The notes: generated by a model not told the origin, from the sequence alone. Positions 33,911-42,201 are shown, numbered from the stretch's first letter. The stretch: 64,000 nucleotides of DNA from Fimenecus sp051881435 (GCA_051881435.1 JBJEPW010000010.1:91536-155535), one strand, 5' to 3'. Numbers and translations are program-made.

Positions 33911-34581
33911 TATTTTGTGCCTCCTTCCTTAGCGCGCTTGCGGCTTTCATGGAGAACCTCGCCTTTGTAAATCCATACCTTAACGCCGATTCTGCCGTAG
34001 GTTGTTTTAGCCTCTGCAAAGCCGTAGTCAATGTCGGCACGGATTGTCTGAAGGGGGATTGTACCCTCATGATAGTGCTCGGTACGGGCAATTTCTGCGC
34101 CGCCGATTCTGCCGCTTACCTGTGTCTTAATACCCTTTGCGCCGAGACGCATTGTTCTGCTGATTGACTGTTTCAGTGCTCTTCTGAAAGAAATTCTTCT
34201 TTCAAGCTGTGAAGCAATGTTTTCAGCAACAAGCTGTGCATTAAGGTCAGGCTGCTTGATTTCAACGATATTGATGAAAACTTCTTTATCGCCGCCAAGC
34301 TTTTTCTTGCAAATTTCTTTAAGCTTTTCAATCTCTGCACCCTGACGGCCGATTACCATGCCGGGCTTTGCGCAGTGAATGTTGATGCGTACTCTTTTTG
34401 CATCTCTTTCGATTTCTACCTTAGGAACACCTGCGGGAGCGAGTGTTTCAAGGAGATACTCACGAAGCTCGTAGTCAGAAACAAGAGTGTCACCGAAGTC
34501 TTTCTTGTCTGCATACCAGCGTGATTCCCAGTTTTTAATAACACCGATTCTTAAACCGGTCGGATTAACTTTCTGGCCCAT
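33910..34581 (-). CDS. rpsC: 30S ribosomal protein S3
   Basis: S3 (223 residues) lines the mRNA entry tunnel. MGQKVNPTGLRIGVIKNWESRW start, KH domain with GMVIGRQGAEIEKLK, and the C-terminal domain with GAKGIKTQVSGRIGGAEIARTE. Confidence 0.98.
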   Translation of the reverse strand: MGQKVNPTGLRIGVIKNWESRWYADKKDFGDTLVSDYELREYLLETLAPAGVPKVEIERDAKRVRINIHCAKPGMVIGRQGAEIEKLKEICKKKLGGDKEVFINIVEIKQPDLNAQLVAENIASQLERRISFRRALKQSISRTMRLGAKGIKTQVSGRIGGAEIARTEHYHEGTIPLQTIRADIDYGFAEAKTTYGRIGVKVWIYKGEVLHESRKRAKEGGTK

Positions 34582-34597
34582 AACTCAACCTCCTCCT

Positions 34598-34930
34598 TTA
34601 TTCTGCTTCCTTAAGTGTTAAATTGATATGAGATGTTTTCTTGTTAATTCTGTAAGCTCTGCCCTTGTCGCGGGGTCTGATTCTTTTAAGAGTGGGACCC
34701 TGGTCAACTGAGCAAGCAGCTACATAAAGTCTTGTAACATCCATGTTTTTCATCTCTGCATTAGCCATTGCTGACTTGAGAAGCTTGTAAAGCGGTTCAC
34801 ACGCAGCCTTAGGTGTGTATTTAAGTATCGCCATAGCTTCATCGCAGGGCTTATTTCTGATAAGGTCAAGAACAATCTTTACCTTACGGGGTGCAATGCG
34901 CACATAAGTTGCCTTTGCTGTTGCTTCCAT
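34598..34930 (-). CDS. rplV: 50S ribosomal protein L22
   Basis: L22 (110 residues) lines the exit tunnel; its loop can affect macrolide sensitivity. RIAPRKVKIVLDLIRNKPCDEAMAIL and the RIRPRDKGRAYRINKKTSHI hairpin are canonical. Confidence 0.97.
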   Translation of the reverse strand: MEATAKATYVRIAPRKVKIVLDLIRNKPCDEAMAILKYTPKAACEPLYKLLKSAMANAEMKNMDVTRLYVAACSVDQGPTLKRIRPRDKGRAYRINKKTSHINLTLKEAE

Positions 34931-34952
34931 TATTCAATACACTCCTTTCGAC

Positions 34953-35234
34953 TTATTTACCGTTGTTGGATGTTTTTGAACCTGCGTGACCTCTGTATGT
35001 TCTTGTGGGCGCAAATTCACCTAACTTATGACCGACCATATCCTCTGTAACATATACAGGAACATGCTTTCTGCCGTCATGTACCGCAAAGGTATGACCA
35101 ACAAAATCAGGGAAAATTGTTGAGCTGCGGCTCCATGTTTTAAGAACGATTTTTTCGCCGTTCTTATTCATCTCTTGAACCTTCTTCATAAGGCTTTCTG
35201 CAACGTAAGGTCCTTTTTTAGTACTTCTACTCAT
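34953..35234 (-). CDS. rpsS: 30S ribosomal protein S19
   Basis: S19 (93 residues), a head protein near the decoding site. SRSTKKGPYVAESLMKKV, TWSRSSTIFPDFVGHTFAVHDG and KLGEFAPTRTYRGHAG are diagnostic. Confidence 0.98.
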   Translation of the reverse strand: MSRSTKKGPYVAESLMKKVQEMNKNGEKIVLKTWSRSSTIFPDFVGHTFAVHDGRKHVPVYVTEDMVGHKLGEFAPTRTYRGHAGSKTSNNGK

Positions 35235-35254
35235 TTATGACAGCTCCTTTCCCA

Positions 35255-36088
35255 TTATTTACCGTTACGACGCTTAACAATAAGCTTATCGGAACTCTTC
35301 TTCTTATTTCTCGTCTTATATCCGAGAGCGGGCTTGCCCCAAGGTGTGCAGGGACCGGGACGACCGACGGGTGACTTACCTTCACCACCGCCGTGGGGGT
35401 GGTCATTGGGGTTCATTACGGAACCGCGAACTGTAGGTCTGATGCCCATGTGGCGTGTACGTCCTGCTTTACCGATTTTAACATTCTCGTGATCCGTATT
35501 TCCTACCTGACCGATTGTAGCCATACAACCGTTGGGTACGTTACGAAGCTCACCTGAGGGAAGACGAAGGAGTGCGTATGCGCCCTCTTTAGCCATAAGC
35601 TGTGCTGCATTACCTGCTGCACGAGCAAGCTGTCCGCCTCTGCCGGGATAAAGCTCAACATTGTGTACGAAGGTACCGGTGGGGATGTTTACAAGGGGAA
35701 GTGCGTTACCGGGCTTAATATCGGCCTGCTCGCCTGCTTCAATCTTGTCGCCCACTTTAAGACCTACGGGAGCAAGAATGTATCTCTTCTCGCCGTCCTC
35801 GTACTGAACAAGAGCAATATGTGCTGAACGGTTGGGATCGTATTCAAGAGTTAAAACTGTTGCAGTCATATCCGTCTTATCTCTCTTGAAATCAATAACA
35901 CGGTACTTTCTGCGATTTCCGCCGCCTCTGTGGCGAACGGTTATTCTTCCGTAACTGTTACGGCCTGCGTTCTTGCTGAGAGGAGCCAAAAGACTTCTTT
36001 CGGGAGCGACCTTTGAAAGTTCGGAATAATCTGTAACCGACATATTACGTCTTGCGTTTGTAGTCGGCTTATAGACTTTTATCGACAT
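35255..36088 (-). CDS. rplB: 50S ribosomal protein L2
   Basis: L2 (277 residues) supports the peptidyl-transferase centre. KVYKPTTNARRNMS start, RHRGGGNRRKYRVIDF, and the HPHGGGEGKSPVGRP signature near the C-terminus. The ATG at 36088 is nine bases from GGAG; the ATG at 36097 directly abuts it and is rejected. Confidence 0.98.
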   Translation of the reverse strand: MSIKVYKPTTNARRNMSVTDYSELSKVAPERSLLAPLSKNAGRNSYGRITVRHRGGGNRRKYRVIDFKRDKTDMTATVLTLEYDPNRSAHIALVQYEDGEKRYILAPVGLKVGDKIEAGEQADIKPGNALPLVNIPTGTFVHNVELYPGRGGQLARAAGNAAQLMAKEGAYALLRLPSGELRNVPNGCMATIGQVGNTDHENVKIGKAGRTRHMGIRPTVRGSVMNPNDHPHGGGEGKSPVGRPGPCTPWGKPALGYKTRNKKKSSDKLIVKRRNGK

Positions 36089-36195
36089 TTCGTTCATCTC
36101 CTTTGTAGTTTTTTATGGAGTGCAGAGTTTTCTGCTTCGGGAAGCTTTGCGGAGTATGTCGAAACTCCATACCTTACCGCCCGAAATTAAAATCA

Positions 36196-36489
36196 TTACA
36201 TCATTCCGTCAAAGAACTCGATTGTCTTTGAATCCTCGGTAAGAGTTACGATTGCCTTTTTCCATGAAGCTCTGTAGCCTTCATAGCGGCCGTAACGGCG
36301 AAGCTGGCCTCTTACATTGATTGTGTTGACCTTTTCAACCTTAACCGAGAAAAGCTTTTCAACAGCCTTTTTGATGTCAACCTTTGTTGCGTCCTTTGCA
36401 ACTTTAAAGGTGTATTTCTTGTCTGCGGTACCCATCATTGACTCTTCTGTAATGACGGGGGCGAGGATAATTTCCTGTGCAAGTTTCAT
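36196..36489 (-). CDS. rplW: 50S ribosomal protein L23
   Basis: L23 (97 residues) is at the tunnel exit and docks trigger factor and SRP. APVITEESMM start, YTFKVAKDATKVDIKKAVEKLF and GYRASWKKAIVTL are typical. Its ATG overlaps the rplD stop (TAATG). Confidence 0.97.
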   Translation of the reverse strand: MKLAQEIILAPVITEESMMGTADKKYTFKVAKDATKVDIKKAVEKLFSVKVEKVNTINVRGQLRRYGRYEGYRASWKKAIVTLTEDSKTIEFFDGMM

Positions 36490-37112
36490 TATGCATAAAC
36501 CTCCTCTATTTTTGTAACGGCATCTTTAAGAACTACGATTGTGTCGCAGTTGAGAATGTCGTAAACATTGAGTGTGCTTACAAGAGTAACCTTTGCGCCT
36601 GCAATGTTTCTTGCGCTCTTGTAAACAACATCATTCTTCTCGGGAAGAACGATAAGAGTTTTCTTGCCTGCCTTGACAGCGTCAAGAACCGCAGCAGCGT
36701 CCTTTGTCTTGATTGCGTCAAGCTTGAAATCGTCGAGAACGATCATCTCGTCAGCTGCAACCTTTGAGGAAAGTGCGGACTTCATAGCAAGTCTTCTTAC
36801 CTTCTTGTTTATTGAGAAACCGTATGTGCGGGGCTTGGGACCGAGAGCGATACCGCCGTGATACCACTGGGGAGCTCTTGTTGAGCCCTGACGTGCGTGA
36901 CCTGTGCCCTTCTGTCTCCAAGGCTTTTTACCGCCGCCGGACACCTCAGAACGAGTGAGAGTTGACTGAGTGCCCTGGCGCTGATTTGCCAAGTAATTAA
37001 CTACTACAAGGTGCATTGCCGATGTGTTGGGCTCGATAGCGAAGATGCTGTCGTTGAGCTCGATATCGGAAACCTTCTTGCCCTTTGTATCCAATACTGC
37101 TAATTTAGCCAT
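36489..37112 (-). CDS. rplD: 50S ribosomal protein L4
   Basis: L4 (207 residues) lines the exit tunnel and in E. coli represses the S10 operon. QRQGTQSTLTRSEVSGGGKKPWRQKGTGHARQGS is the extended tunnel loop. The ATG at 37112 has GAGGAG at a good spacing; a TTG three codons upstream is rejected. Confidence 0.97.
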   Translation of the reverse strand: MAKLAVLDTKGKKVSDIELNDSIFAIEPNTSAMHLVVVNYLANQRQGTQSTLTRSEVSGGGKKPWRQKGTGHARQGSTRAPQWYHGGIALGPKPRTYGFSINKKVRRLAMKSALSSKVAADEMIVLDDFKLDAIKTKDAAAVLDAVKAGKKTLIVLPEKNDVVYKSARNIAGAKVTLVSTLNVYDILNCDTIVVLKDAVTKIEEVYA

Positions 37113-37129
37113 TTCTTTCAACTCCTCTC

Positions 37130-37762
37130 TTATTTCTTAACTGTGTCTGCGATTACTACGATACCGCCTCTGGGACCGGGGATGGCGCCCTTGATTGCGA
37201 TAAGGTTGTTTTCTGCGTCAACCTTGACAATGTCAAGATTCTGGATTGTAACTCTCTCGGAGCCTAAGTGACCTGCAAGCTTCTTTCCCTTGTAAACTCT
37301 TGAAGGGTCGGAGCAAGCGCCCAACGAACCTGCGTGACGGGCAACAGGACCTGTACCGTGAGATTCTTTAAGGCGTGAGAAGTTCCATCTCTTGATGGCA
37401 CCTGCTGTTCCCTTACCTTTGCTTGTACCCACAACATCAACCCTGTCGCCTGCTGCGAATACATCGGCTTTAAGAACATCGCCTACGTTAACTGACTCTG
37501 TGTCCTCAAGTCTAAACTCTTTGAGAACCTTTTTGGGAGCGACATCAGCCTTCTTAAAGTGACCTGCCATGGGCTTGTTCACTCTCTGAACCTTAACATC
37601 GCCGAAGCCTACCTGAACTGCGGCATAGCCGTCGTTCTCGACAGTCTTCTTCTGCACTACTGTGCAGGGACCAGCCTCAACTACTGTAACGGGAATTACT
37701 TTTCCGCTTTCGTCGAAAAGCTGTGTCATACCGATTTTTTTACCGATAAGACCTTTTTGCAT
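37130..37762 (-). CDS. rplC: 50S ribosomal protein L3
   Basis: L3 (210 residues), an early 50S assembly protein. IGKKIGMTQLFDESGKVIPVTVVEAGPC start and the signature GKGTAGAIKRWNFSR...HGTGPVARHAGSLG. AAAGGAGG precedes the ATG. Confidence 0.98.
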   Translation of the reverse strand: MQKGLIGKKIGMTQLFDESGKVIPVTVVEAGPCTVVQKKTVENDGYAAVQVGFGDVKVQRVNKPMAGHFKKADVAPKKVLKEFRLEDTESVNVGDVLKADVFAAGDRVDVVGTSKGKGTAGAIKRWNFSRLKESHGTGPVARHAGSLGACSDPSRVYKGKKLAGHLGSERVTIQNLDIVKVDAENNLIAIKGAIPGPRGGIVVIADTVKK

Positions 37763-37830
37763 TTTTATTTCCTCCTTTGGTTATTGGTCGGCATTCACCG
37801 ACTTGACCTTGCTCAGCGTTTTCTTAAAGA

Positions 37831-38148
37831 TTAAAGCTTAATCTCGATGTCAACACCGGCAGGAAGCTCAAGACCTGTAAGAGCCTCAACAGTTTTGTTT
37901 GAGGGTCTTAAAATGTCGATAAGCCTTTTGTGTGTTCTCTGCTCAAACTGCTCACGGCTGTCCTTATACTTATGAACGGCGCGAAGGATTGTAACAACTT
38001 CCTTCTCTGTGGGAAGCGGAACGGGACCTGAAACCTGAGCGCCTGTGCGCTTTGCTGTTTCAACAATCTTTTCTGCTGCCTTGTCCACAAGGTCGTGGTC
38101 ATAGCCTTTAAGTCTGATGCGGATTTTCTTACCTTTTGTTGCTGCCAT
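37831..38148 (-). CDS. rpsJ: 30S ribosomal protein S10
   Basis: S10 (105 residues), a 30S head protein that also binds NusG/NusB in antitermination. KIRIRLKGYDHDLVDKAAEKIVETAKRTGA, GPVPLPTEKEVVTILRAVHKYKDSREQFEQRTHKRLIDI are canonical. First gene of the S10-spc-alpha block and preceded by a long leader. Confidence 0.98.
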   Translation of the reverse strand: MAATKGKKIRIRLKGYDHDLVDKAAEKIVETAKRTGAQVSGPVPLPTEKEVVTILRAVHKYKDSREQFEQRTHKRLIDILRPSNKTVEALTGLELPAGVDIEIKL

Positions 38149-38461
38149 TTTGTTTTCCTCCTAAATTTCTGGGCACGCTTTTTTGTTTGCAACTCAGCCG
38201 GGTGTTTCCACCCTGCCGTTTTAAAAACCGAAAAACCGGTTTTAGTTTTTCGGACGGCGCAAAAAAGCGCAAAATGCTCCTGCAAGTGCCGCAAATGCGC
38301 AGTTGGGTTACGCAGAACGGCTTTAAAGCACTATTGGTTCGCCCGATTTAAAATCAGACATACTCCACGGTAATTCCCTGCATCAAAAGTGCAGCCACCT
38401 ACCGCTTCAACGCATATCGCACACTGCTGACGGGCATAATTCGCCCATAGCCGCAGAATGC
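38149..38461 (-). promoter_or_regulatory. Long structured leader of the S10 operon
   Basis: About 310 untranslated bases separate the promoter from rpsJ. The leader contains several potential stems, including AAAACCGgtttttCGGTTTT-type and a GCGC-rich one near 38260-38280. Leaders of this length before rpsJ often bind a ribosomal protein (L4 in E. coli) for feedback control. The fold and ligand here are unproved. Confidence 0.5.
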
Positions 38462-38467
38462 TTGTAT

Positions 38468-38496
38468 ATTCTATCACATCATTCGTGAAAATGCAA
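38468..38496 (-). promoter_or_regulatory. Sigma-A promoter of the S10-spc-alpha block
   Basis: TTGCAT (38491-38496), 17-base spacer, TAGAAT (38468-38473) on the minus strand. AT-rich, A-tract-containing DNA upstream could act as an UP element. Confidence 0.78.
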
Positions 38497-38499
38497 GAA

Positions 38500-38790
38500 C
38501 TTTTTTAAAAAAGTTTGTGAAAAATGCAGAATTTTTTTACAGAAATTTTTCATCACAATATCTTGTGCCCAAGACACAAAAATCACCGTTATTTAGATGT
38601 ATTTTCACATGAAAAAAGTGAGTTTTTATTATATATTACAATATGTATAAAGCAAAATCATAAAAAATCAAGAGATAGGGCTGTGATTTAATTACCTTGT
38701 ATGGTACCCCGACCGCGGCTGACACAGCGGATCTTCAGATTGTAGTTCCCTAATTTTTCTTGGTATGGTGTAATTGAGATTGTGAAAGAA
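38500..38790. other. AT-rich intergenic stretch, function unknown
   Basis: No gene is evident. It contains a hairpin-forming block at about 38710-38735 (CCGCGGCTGACACAGCGG) within a sequence bounded by TATGGTACC and GGTATGGTG at 38699-38770. This could be part of an RNA, but I recognise no family. Confidence 0.35.
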
Positions 38791-38791
38791 T

Positions 38792-38898
38792 AAAAAAAGC
38801 CCTCAGGGAAATACTGAGAGCAATTAAAAGAATTACTATTACTATCTCGTTCAAATAGTTGTAATAGTGATTAACAGTACAGGCAATGCCTAACCATT
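38792..38898 (-). ncRNA. Candidate stand-alone small RNA (~107 nt)
   Basis: A complete transcription unit without a reading frame: a good promoter just upstream, then on the minus strand a 5' hairpin GCAATG...CATTGC, a longer hairpin ACTATTAC...GTAATAGT, and an intrinsic terminator (GCTCTCAG...CTGAGGGC followed by seven T). Start and end are estimates (about seven bases after the -10 box; end of T-run). I do not recognise an Rfam family. It could be a trans-acting sRNA or a regulator of the divergent small reading frame at 38947. Confidence 0.55.
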
Positions 38899-38904
38899 GC
38901 TTGT

Positions 38905-38933
38905 ATTGTATCACATTATTTTTATTTTGTAAA
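38905..38933 (-). promoter_or_regulatory. Promoter of the candidate small RNA
   Basis: TTTACA (38928-38933), 17-base spacer, TACAAT (38905-38910) on the minus strand. Confidence 0.65.
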
Positions 38934-38946
38934 GGAGTATTTTAAA

Positions 38947-39141
38947 ATGCAAAAATTAAACTATTCAAAACAATTAGCCGAAATAATATGCAGTGTATGT
39001 ATAGCAGAAAAAAGTAGAGGCGGGACGACCTGCCTGCCCGTGGTTTTACTGTTAACTGACAACTCCCTCAGTCGGCTTCGCCGACAGCTCCCTCACGGAG
39101 GGAGCGGAATTGGTTTGGAGTTTTTTGCGGGCGATTCGTGA
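38947..39141 (+). pseudogene. Short frame cut by repeats, possible gene remnant
   Basis: An AAAGGAG site is followed by ATG and about 24 ordinary codons (MQKLNYSKQLAEIICSVCI...), after which the frame runs into two intergenic repeats (39063-39105 and 39127-39152). It reads as the 5' end of a small gene truncated by repeat insertion, or chance. No homology recognised. Confidence 0.25.
39063..39105. repeat. CTCCCTCAGTCGGC-type palindromic repeat
   Basis: A repeat made of CTCCCTCAG, a GTCGGCTTCGCCGAC hairpin and CTCCCTCACGGAGGGAG. A close relative is at 43379-43421 and a diverged one at 43271-43320. Confidence 0.8.
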
Positions 39142-39152
39142 ATCGTCCCTAC
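39127..39152. repeat. GGGCGATTCGTGAATCGCCC-type palindrome
   Basis: Palindrome with arms GGGCGATTC/GAATCGTCC, ending CCTAC. The same family is at 42265, 55706, 55924 and 58248. Confidence 0.85.
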
Positions 39153-39173
39153 TAAAAATCGGGATATTGTGCA

Positions 39174-39451
39174 TAAGGTGAGGGGAGTTGAACTCAATAT
39201 GCCGAAAATTTGATTTTACGGCGTATTTTCATTTTTTCACCGTTGTCGGGCGTCAGCCCGACTGCCGACTCAAAAGCAAAAATCCATCCGTACTCTCTGC
39301 ATTTTCGGTGCAGAGCAGTTTAAAACGAGTAGATTTTTGTTTGAACAAGGCACAAAATCGCCGCCATACTGCCGTATGGCAAGATTTTTAACGCAGGCCA
39401 GGCGAAAATATACCGTTTTGAACCATATCGGGTTAAACGCCCCTCACCTTA
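39174..39451. repeat. 278-bp TIR element, copy 2
   Basis: Same length and organisation as the element at 21943, with only scattered differences, many of them in hairpin arms and loops. It starts TAAGGTGAGGGG and ends CCCCTCACCTTA. An outer inverted repeat in the host DNA (AAAAATCGGGAT / ATCCCGATTTTT) brackets this copy, suggesting that it landed inside an existing terminator hairpin downstream of spoVAD. Confidence 0.85.
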
Positions 39452-39466
39452 TCCCGATTTTTTTAT

Positions 39467-39607
39467 TCACAATGATTTTTTGCCGATCAGGGAGGCAATT
39501 CTGAAAACGGTAAAGGCTATTATCCCAACGGTCAGTGCCGTTTTCAGAACATTCATTACTTTCAGCATATTTGTAAGCCGCAATATAGTTTTAATATCGT
39601 TTCCCAT
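39467..39607 (-). CDS. Small hydrophobic protein after spoVAD (46 aa)
   Basis: A 46-residue reading frame starting MGNDIKTILRLTNMLK and ending IASLIGKKSL. It has one hydrophobic helix (about residues 20-41), and a GGGGG site is positioned before the ATG, which overlaps the spoVAD stop region. Placement suggests co-translation with spoVAD, so a spore-membrane role is a guess. It is short enough to be chance. Confidence 0.5.
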   Translation of the reverse strand: MGNDIKTILRLTNMLKVMNVLKTALTVGIIAFTVFRIASLIGKKSL

Positions 39608-39608
39608 T

Positions 39609-40631
39609 TTAATCCCCCGATGTGAGCAATACTCCGTGGGCAATTGCAGGTATGCTCTCCCCCTGCATAGTTGATGTAGGCGAAAGGAGCGCCCCCGTGC
39701 CTACAAAAAGCACCTTGTTAAGCTCGCGGCTTTGAAGTCTTTTCATAATATATGAATTAACAACGGATCCGCTGCACCCGCAGCCCGAACCGCCTGCGTG
39801 GACATCCTGACCTTCAAGGTCATAAATCATCAGTCCGCAGTCCGCGTGAACGGAGGATATATCAATATTATTGTCCTTTTTAAGGAGTTCAAGCAATAAA
39901 TCCGTTCCCACCTTGCCTAAATCCCCTGTCAGGATTAAATCGTAATCCTCCGGCTTGGTATTTGTATCGTTTAAGAACTCTGCAATAGTTCCTGCCGCGG
40001 CTGGGGCCATGGCGGCGCCCATATTATTGGCGTCTTTTATGCCCAAATCCGTTATTTTACCGAAAATGACAGCCTCAACAGAAGGCGTTGCTTTTTTATG
40101 AGACGAAATTACTGCCGCCCCTGCCGCCGTTGCTGTTCTTTGCGCTGAGGGCGGTTTTTGTCCGCCGTACTCTAATGGCAGACGAAACTGTCTTTCCGCC
40201 GAGGCGAAGTGAGAGGAAGTTGAAGCCACGGCATTATCGGCGGCTTTTGCATCTACAAGTACAGAGGCAAGGGCCATTGACAGAGCCATTGTTGAGCAAG
40301 CGCCGTACAGCCCCAAAAACGGCATTTTCAGTTCTTTTATTCCGAAAGAAGTGCCGATACACTGGTCAAGCAAATCACCTGCCATAATCAAATCTATATC
40401 CTGCGGAGTGAGCCCCGCTTTTTCGATTGCCCTTGTGACCGCATCACGCTGTAAAGCACTTTCGGCTTTTTCCCACGAGGGACAGCCGTCTATTGTATCG
40501 TCGGAATAAGCATAGTCAAATTCCTTGCCCAATGGACCCTGAGCCTCCGTTTGACCTACAACCGCCGCGCTGCCGTGAATTGAAGGCTTTGTGGGCAGAA
40601 TAAGCGTATATCGACCTTTGCGGATTGCCAT
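39609..40631 (-). CDS. spoVAD: Stage V sporulation protein AD
   Basis: SpoVAD (340 residues) is a thiolase-fold protein of the SpoVA complex that binds dipicolinic acid during its uptake into the forespore. Conserved segments: KPSIHGSAAVVGQTEAQGPLG, GDLLDQCIGTSFG, LYGACSTMALSMALAS, SSHFASAERQFRLPLEYG and HAGGSGCGCSGSV. Normally it is flanked by spoVAC and spoVAE; here neither is adjacent. The start at 40631 has a GGAGCG site. Its presence implies that the organism, or its recent ancestor, makes endospores. Confidence 0.95.
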   Translation of the reverse strand: MAIRKGRYTLILPTKPSIHGSAAVVGQTEAQGPLGKEFDYAYSDDTIDGCPSWEKAESALQRDAVTRAIEKAGLTPQDIDLIMAGDLLDQCIGTSFGIKELKMPFLGLYGACSTMALSMALASVLVDAKAADNAVASTSSHFASAERQFRLPLEYGGQKPPSAQRTATAAGAAVISSHKKATPSVEAVIFGKITDLGIKDANNMGAAMAPAAAGTIAEFLNDTNTKPEDYDLILTGDLGKVGTDLLLELLKKDNNIDISSVHADCGLMIYDLEGQDVHAGGSGCGCSGSVVNSYIMKRLQSRELNKVLFVGTGALLSPTSTMQGESIPAIAHGVLLTSGD

Positions 40632-40703
40632 AATAATCGCTCCGTTTCATTGCATTTTATTATATTTTTACCCTCGTATCCGTAATAATACAAAAAAATA
40701 AAA

Positions 40704-40744
40704 AAAGCAGTTGAAAAAACCTTTCAAAGGTCATCAACTGCTTT
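40704..40744 (-). terminator. Terminator of the LRR-dockerin gene
   Basis: AAAGCAGTTGA/TCAACTGCTTT arms followed on the minus strand by a seven-base T-run. Confidence 0.85.
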
Positions 40745-40760
40745 ATGTTTTTGTAAAATT

Positions 40761-42140
40761 TTAACTGTTTTGCAACATCAAATCCAAGGCTATTGCGTCG
40801 AAGGCATCTACTGCGCCGTCATTGTTTAAATCGCATCTTTTCAGCATAATGTTATCACTAACCGCCGCCCGAGCGTTGGCAATATCCACCAAGAGCAGAT
40901 AATCCTCACGGGTTACAATGCCGTCACCGTCCGCATCGCCTGAAACCTTTGAGGGTCCCATTCCGTGAAGACTCAGGTCGAGGGTAATGGCATCAAAGCC
41001 GTCCACCGCGCCGTCATAGTTCAAATCCCCGTTGATTTTCATAGCAAAAGATAAATGGGAGTTTGCCGTTGCGACAGAGCAAAGCATAGCATAATCGGCA
41101 GTATTCAGCACACCGTCGAAATTCACATCGCCTTCGGTGAGTTCATCAAGGTTTACAAATGAAATTGAGTTTTCGGCGGCATATTGCTGTGCATAAGTAT
41201 CGGAATACCCGAAAATGCGCGCTGATGAGGTATCGGTAAAGGCATTTTCCGAAATATCGGTAACGCAAGACGGAATTACTGCATCTACTGCGCCCAATGC
41301 GCCGCCGTCGATATACAAAGTGCCGTCCTTTACAACGGTTTCAAAGGTATTTAGGCTCTTAATAAGATGTGTTCCGATATAAAAGGCGTTTTCGTGCCAA
41401 TTATCGGGATTGTTATATGCGCCGGTGTTGAAAAATGCATTCTCGCCGAGATTTATTGCTTTATTCGGCAAAACAATTTTTTCAAGAGAGGTACAGCCGT
41501 TAAATGCGTTGTTTCCCACCGCTTTTACGGAATCGGGAATCAGAACCTTATTAAGTCCGTCGGAATCCCTGAAAGCACCGTCGGCAACCACCAAAGTTCC
41601 TGTTTTTATATAATAGTCGCCTACGCAGTAAATCTCAATCAGGTTTTTGCCGAGATAAAGATATTGGAGTTCCGAGGCGATAATATCTTCCCACGCAATG
41701 TTGCTGCCCCCGTTTCCTATATCAACACCGCCCGACGACGATAAATCCCTTATCTTCCAATTACTCTTATCATTATAATACGCTGTGTTATATACGGCTT
41801 TTTTACCTATATGAGTAACGGTTTCGGGAAAAGTTATCTGAGCAAGCGAGGTGCACCCATCAAAGGCAAACGCGCCGATGTCCGAAATGCCTTCCGAAAC
41901 AGTAACGGATTGAAGCTTTGTGTTGTTTCTGAACGCACCATCGCCTATTTTAATAACCGAAACGCCGTTCAGAACAGACGGCACGGTAAGCGTTGTACTG
42001 CTTCCGCTGTAAGCTGTTATTACGGCATAACCGTCAACGACTTCATAAGTAAAACCGCCGAGAGTCAGCGCTGATGACGGCATTACTAATGATGCTAAAA
42101 TAAATATAAAAGACAAAAACACGCAAAACATTTTCTTCAT
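40761..42140 (-). CDS. Secreted BspA-type LRR protein with C-terminal dockerin
   Basis: A 459-residue exported protein. Residues 1-25 form a signal peptide (KKMFCVFLSFIFILASLVMPSSA). The body is made of BspA-like leucine-rich repeats (IGDGAFRNNTKLQSVTVSEGISDIGAFAFDGCTSLAQITFPETVTHIG and later NNAFNGCTSLEKIVLPNK). From about residue 335 come four calcium-binding dockerin-like loops (GDVNFDGVLNTADY, GDLNYDGAVDGFDA, GDADGDGIVTREDY, CDLNNDGAVDAFDA), i.e. two dockerin type I modules. It would be held on a cohesin-bearing scaffold and could bind host or substrate. No catalytic domain is visible. Confidence 0.92.
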   Translation of the reverse strand: MKKMFCVFLSFIFILASLVMPSSALTLGGFTYEVVDGYAVITAYSGSSTTLTVPSVLNGVSVIKIGDGAFRNNTKLQSVTVSEGISDIGAFAFDGCTSLAQITFPETVTHIGKKAVYNTAYYNDKSNWKIRDLSSSGGVDIGNGGSNIAWEDIIASELQYLYLGKNLIEIYCVGDYYIKTGTLVVADGAFRDSDGLNKVLIPDSVKAVGNNAFNGCTSLEKIVLPNKAINLGENAFFNTGAYNNPDNWHENAFYIGTHLIKSLNTFETVVKDGTLYIDGGALGAVDAVIPSCVTDISENAFTDTSSARIFGYSDTYAQQYAAENSISFVNLDELTEGDVNFDGVLNTADYAMLCSVATANSHLSFAMKINGDLNYDGAVDGFDAITLDLSLHGMGPSKVSGDADGDGIVTREDYLLLVDIANARAAVSDNIMLKRCDLNNDGAVDAFDAIALDLMLQNS

Positions 42141-42172
42141 TTACCGTCACCGCCTTTTCATGTATTTTATAT

Positions 42173-42201
42173 ATTATAACATTTTGTATTGTTAATTGCA
42201 A
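42173..42201 (-). promoter_or_regulatory. Sigma-A promoter of the LRR-dockerin gene
   Basis: TTGCAA (42196-42201), 17-base spacer, TATAAT (42173-42178) on the minus strand. Confidence 0.75.
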
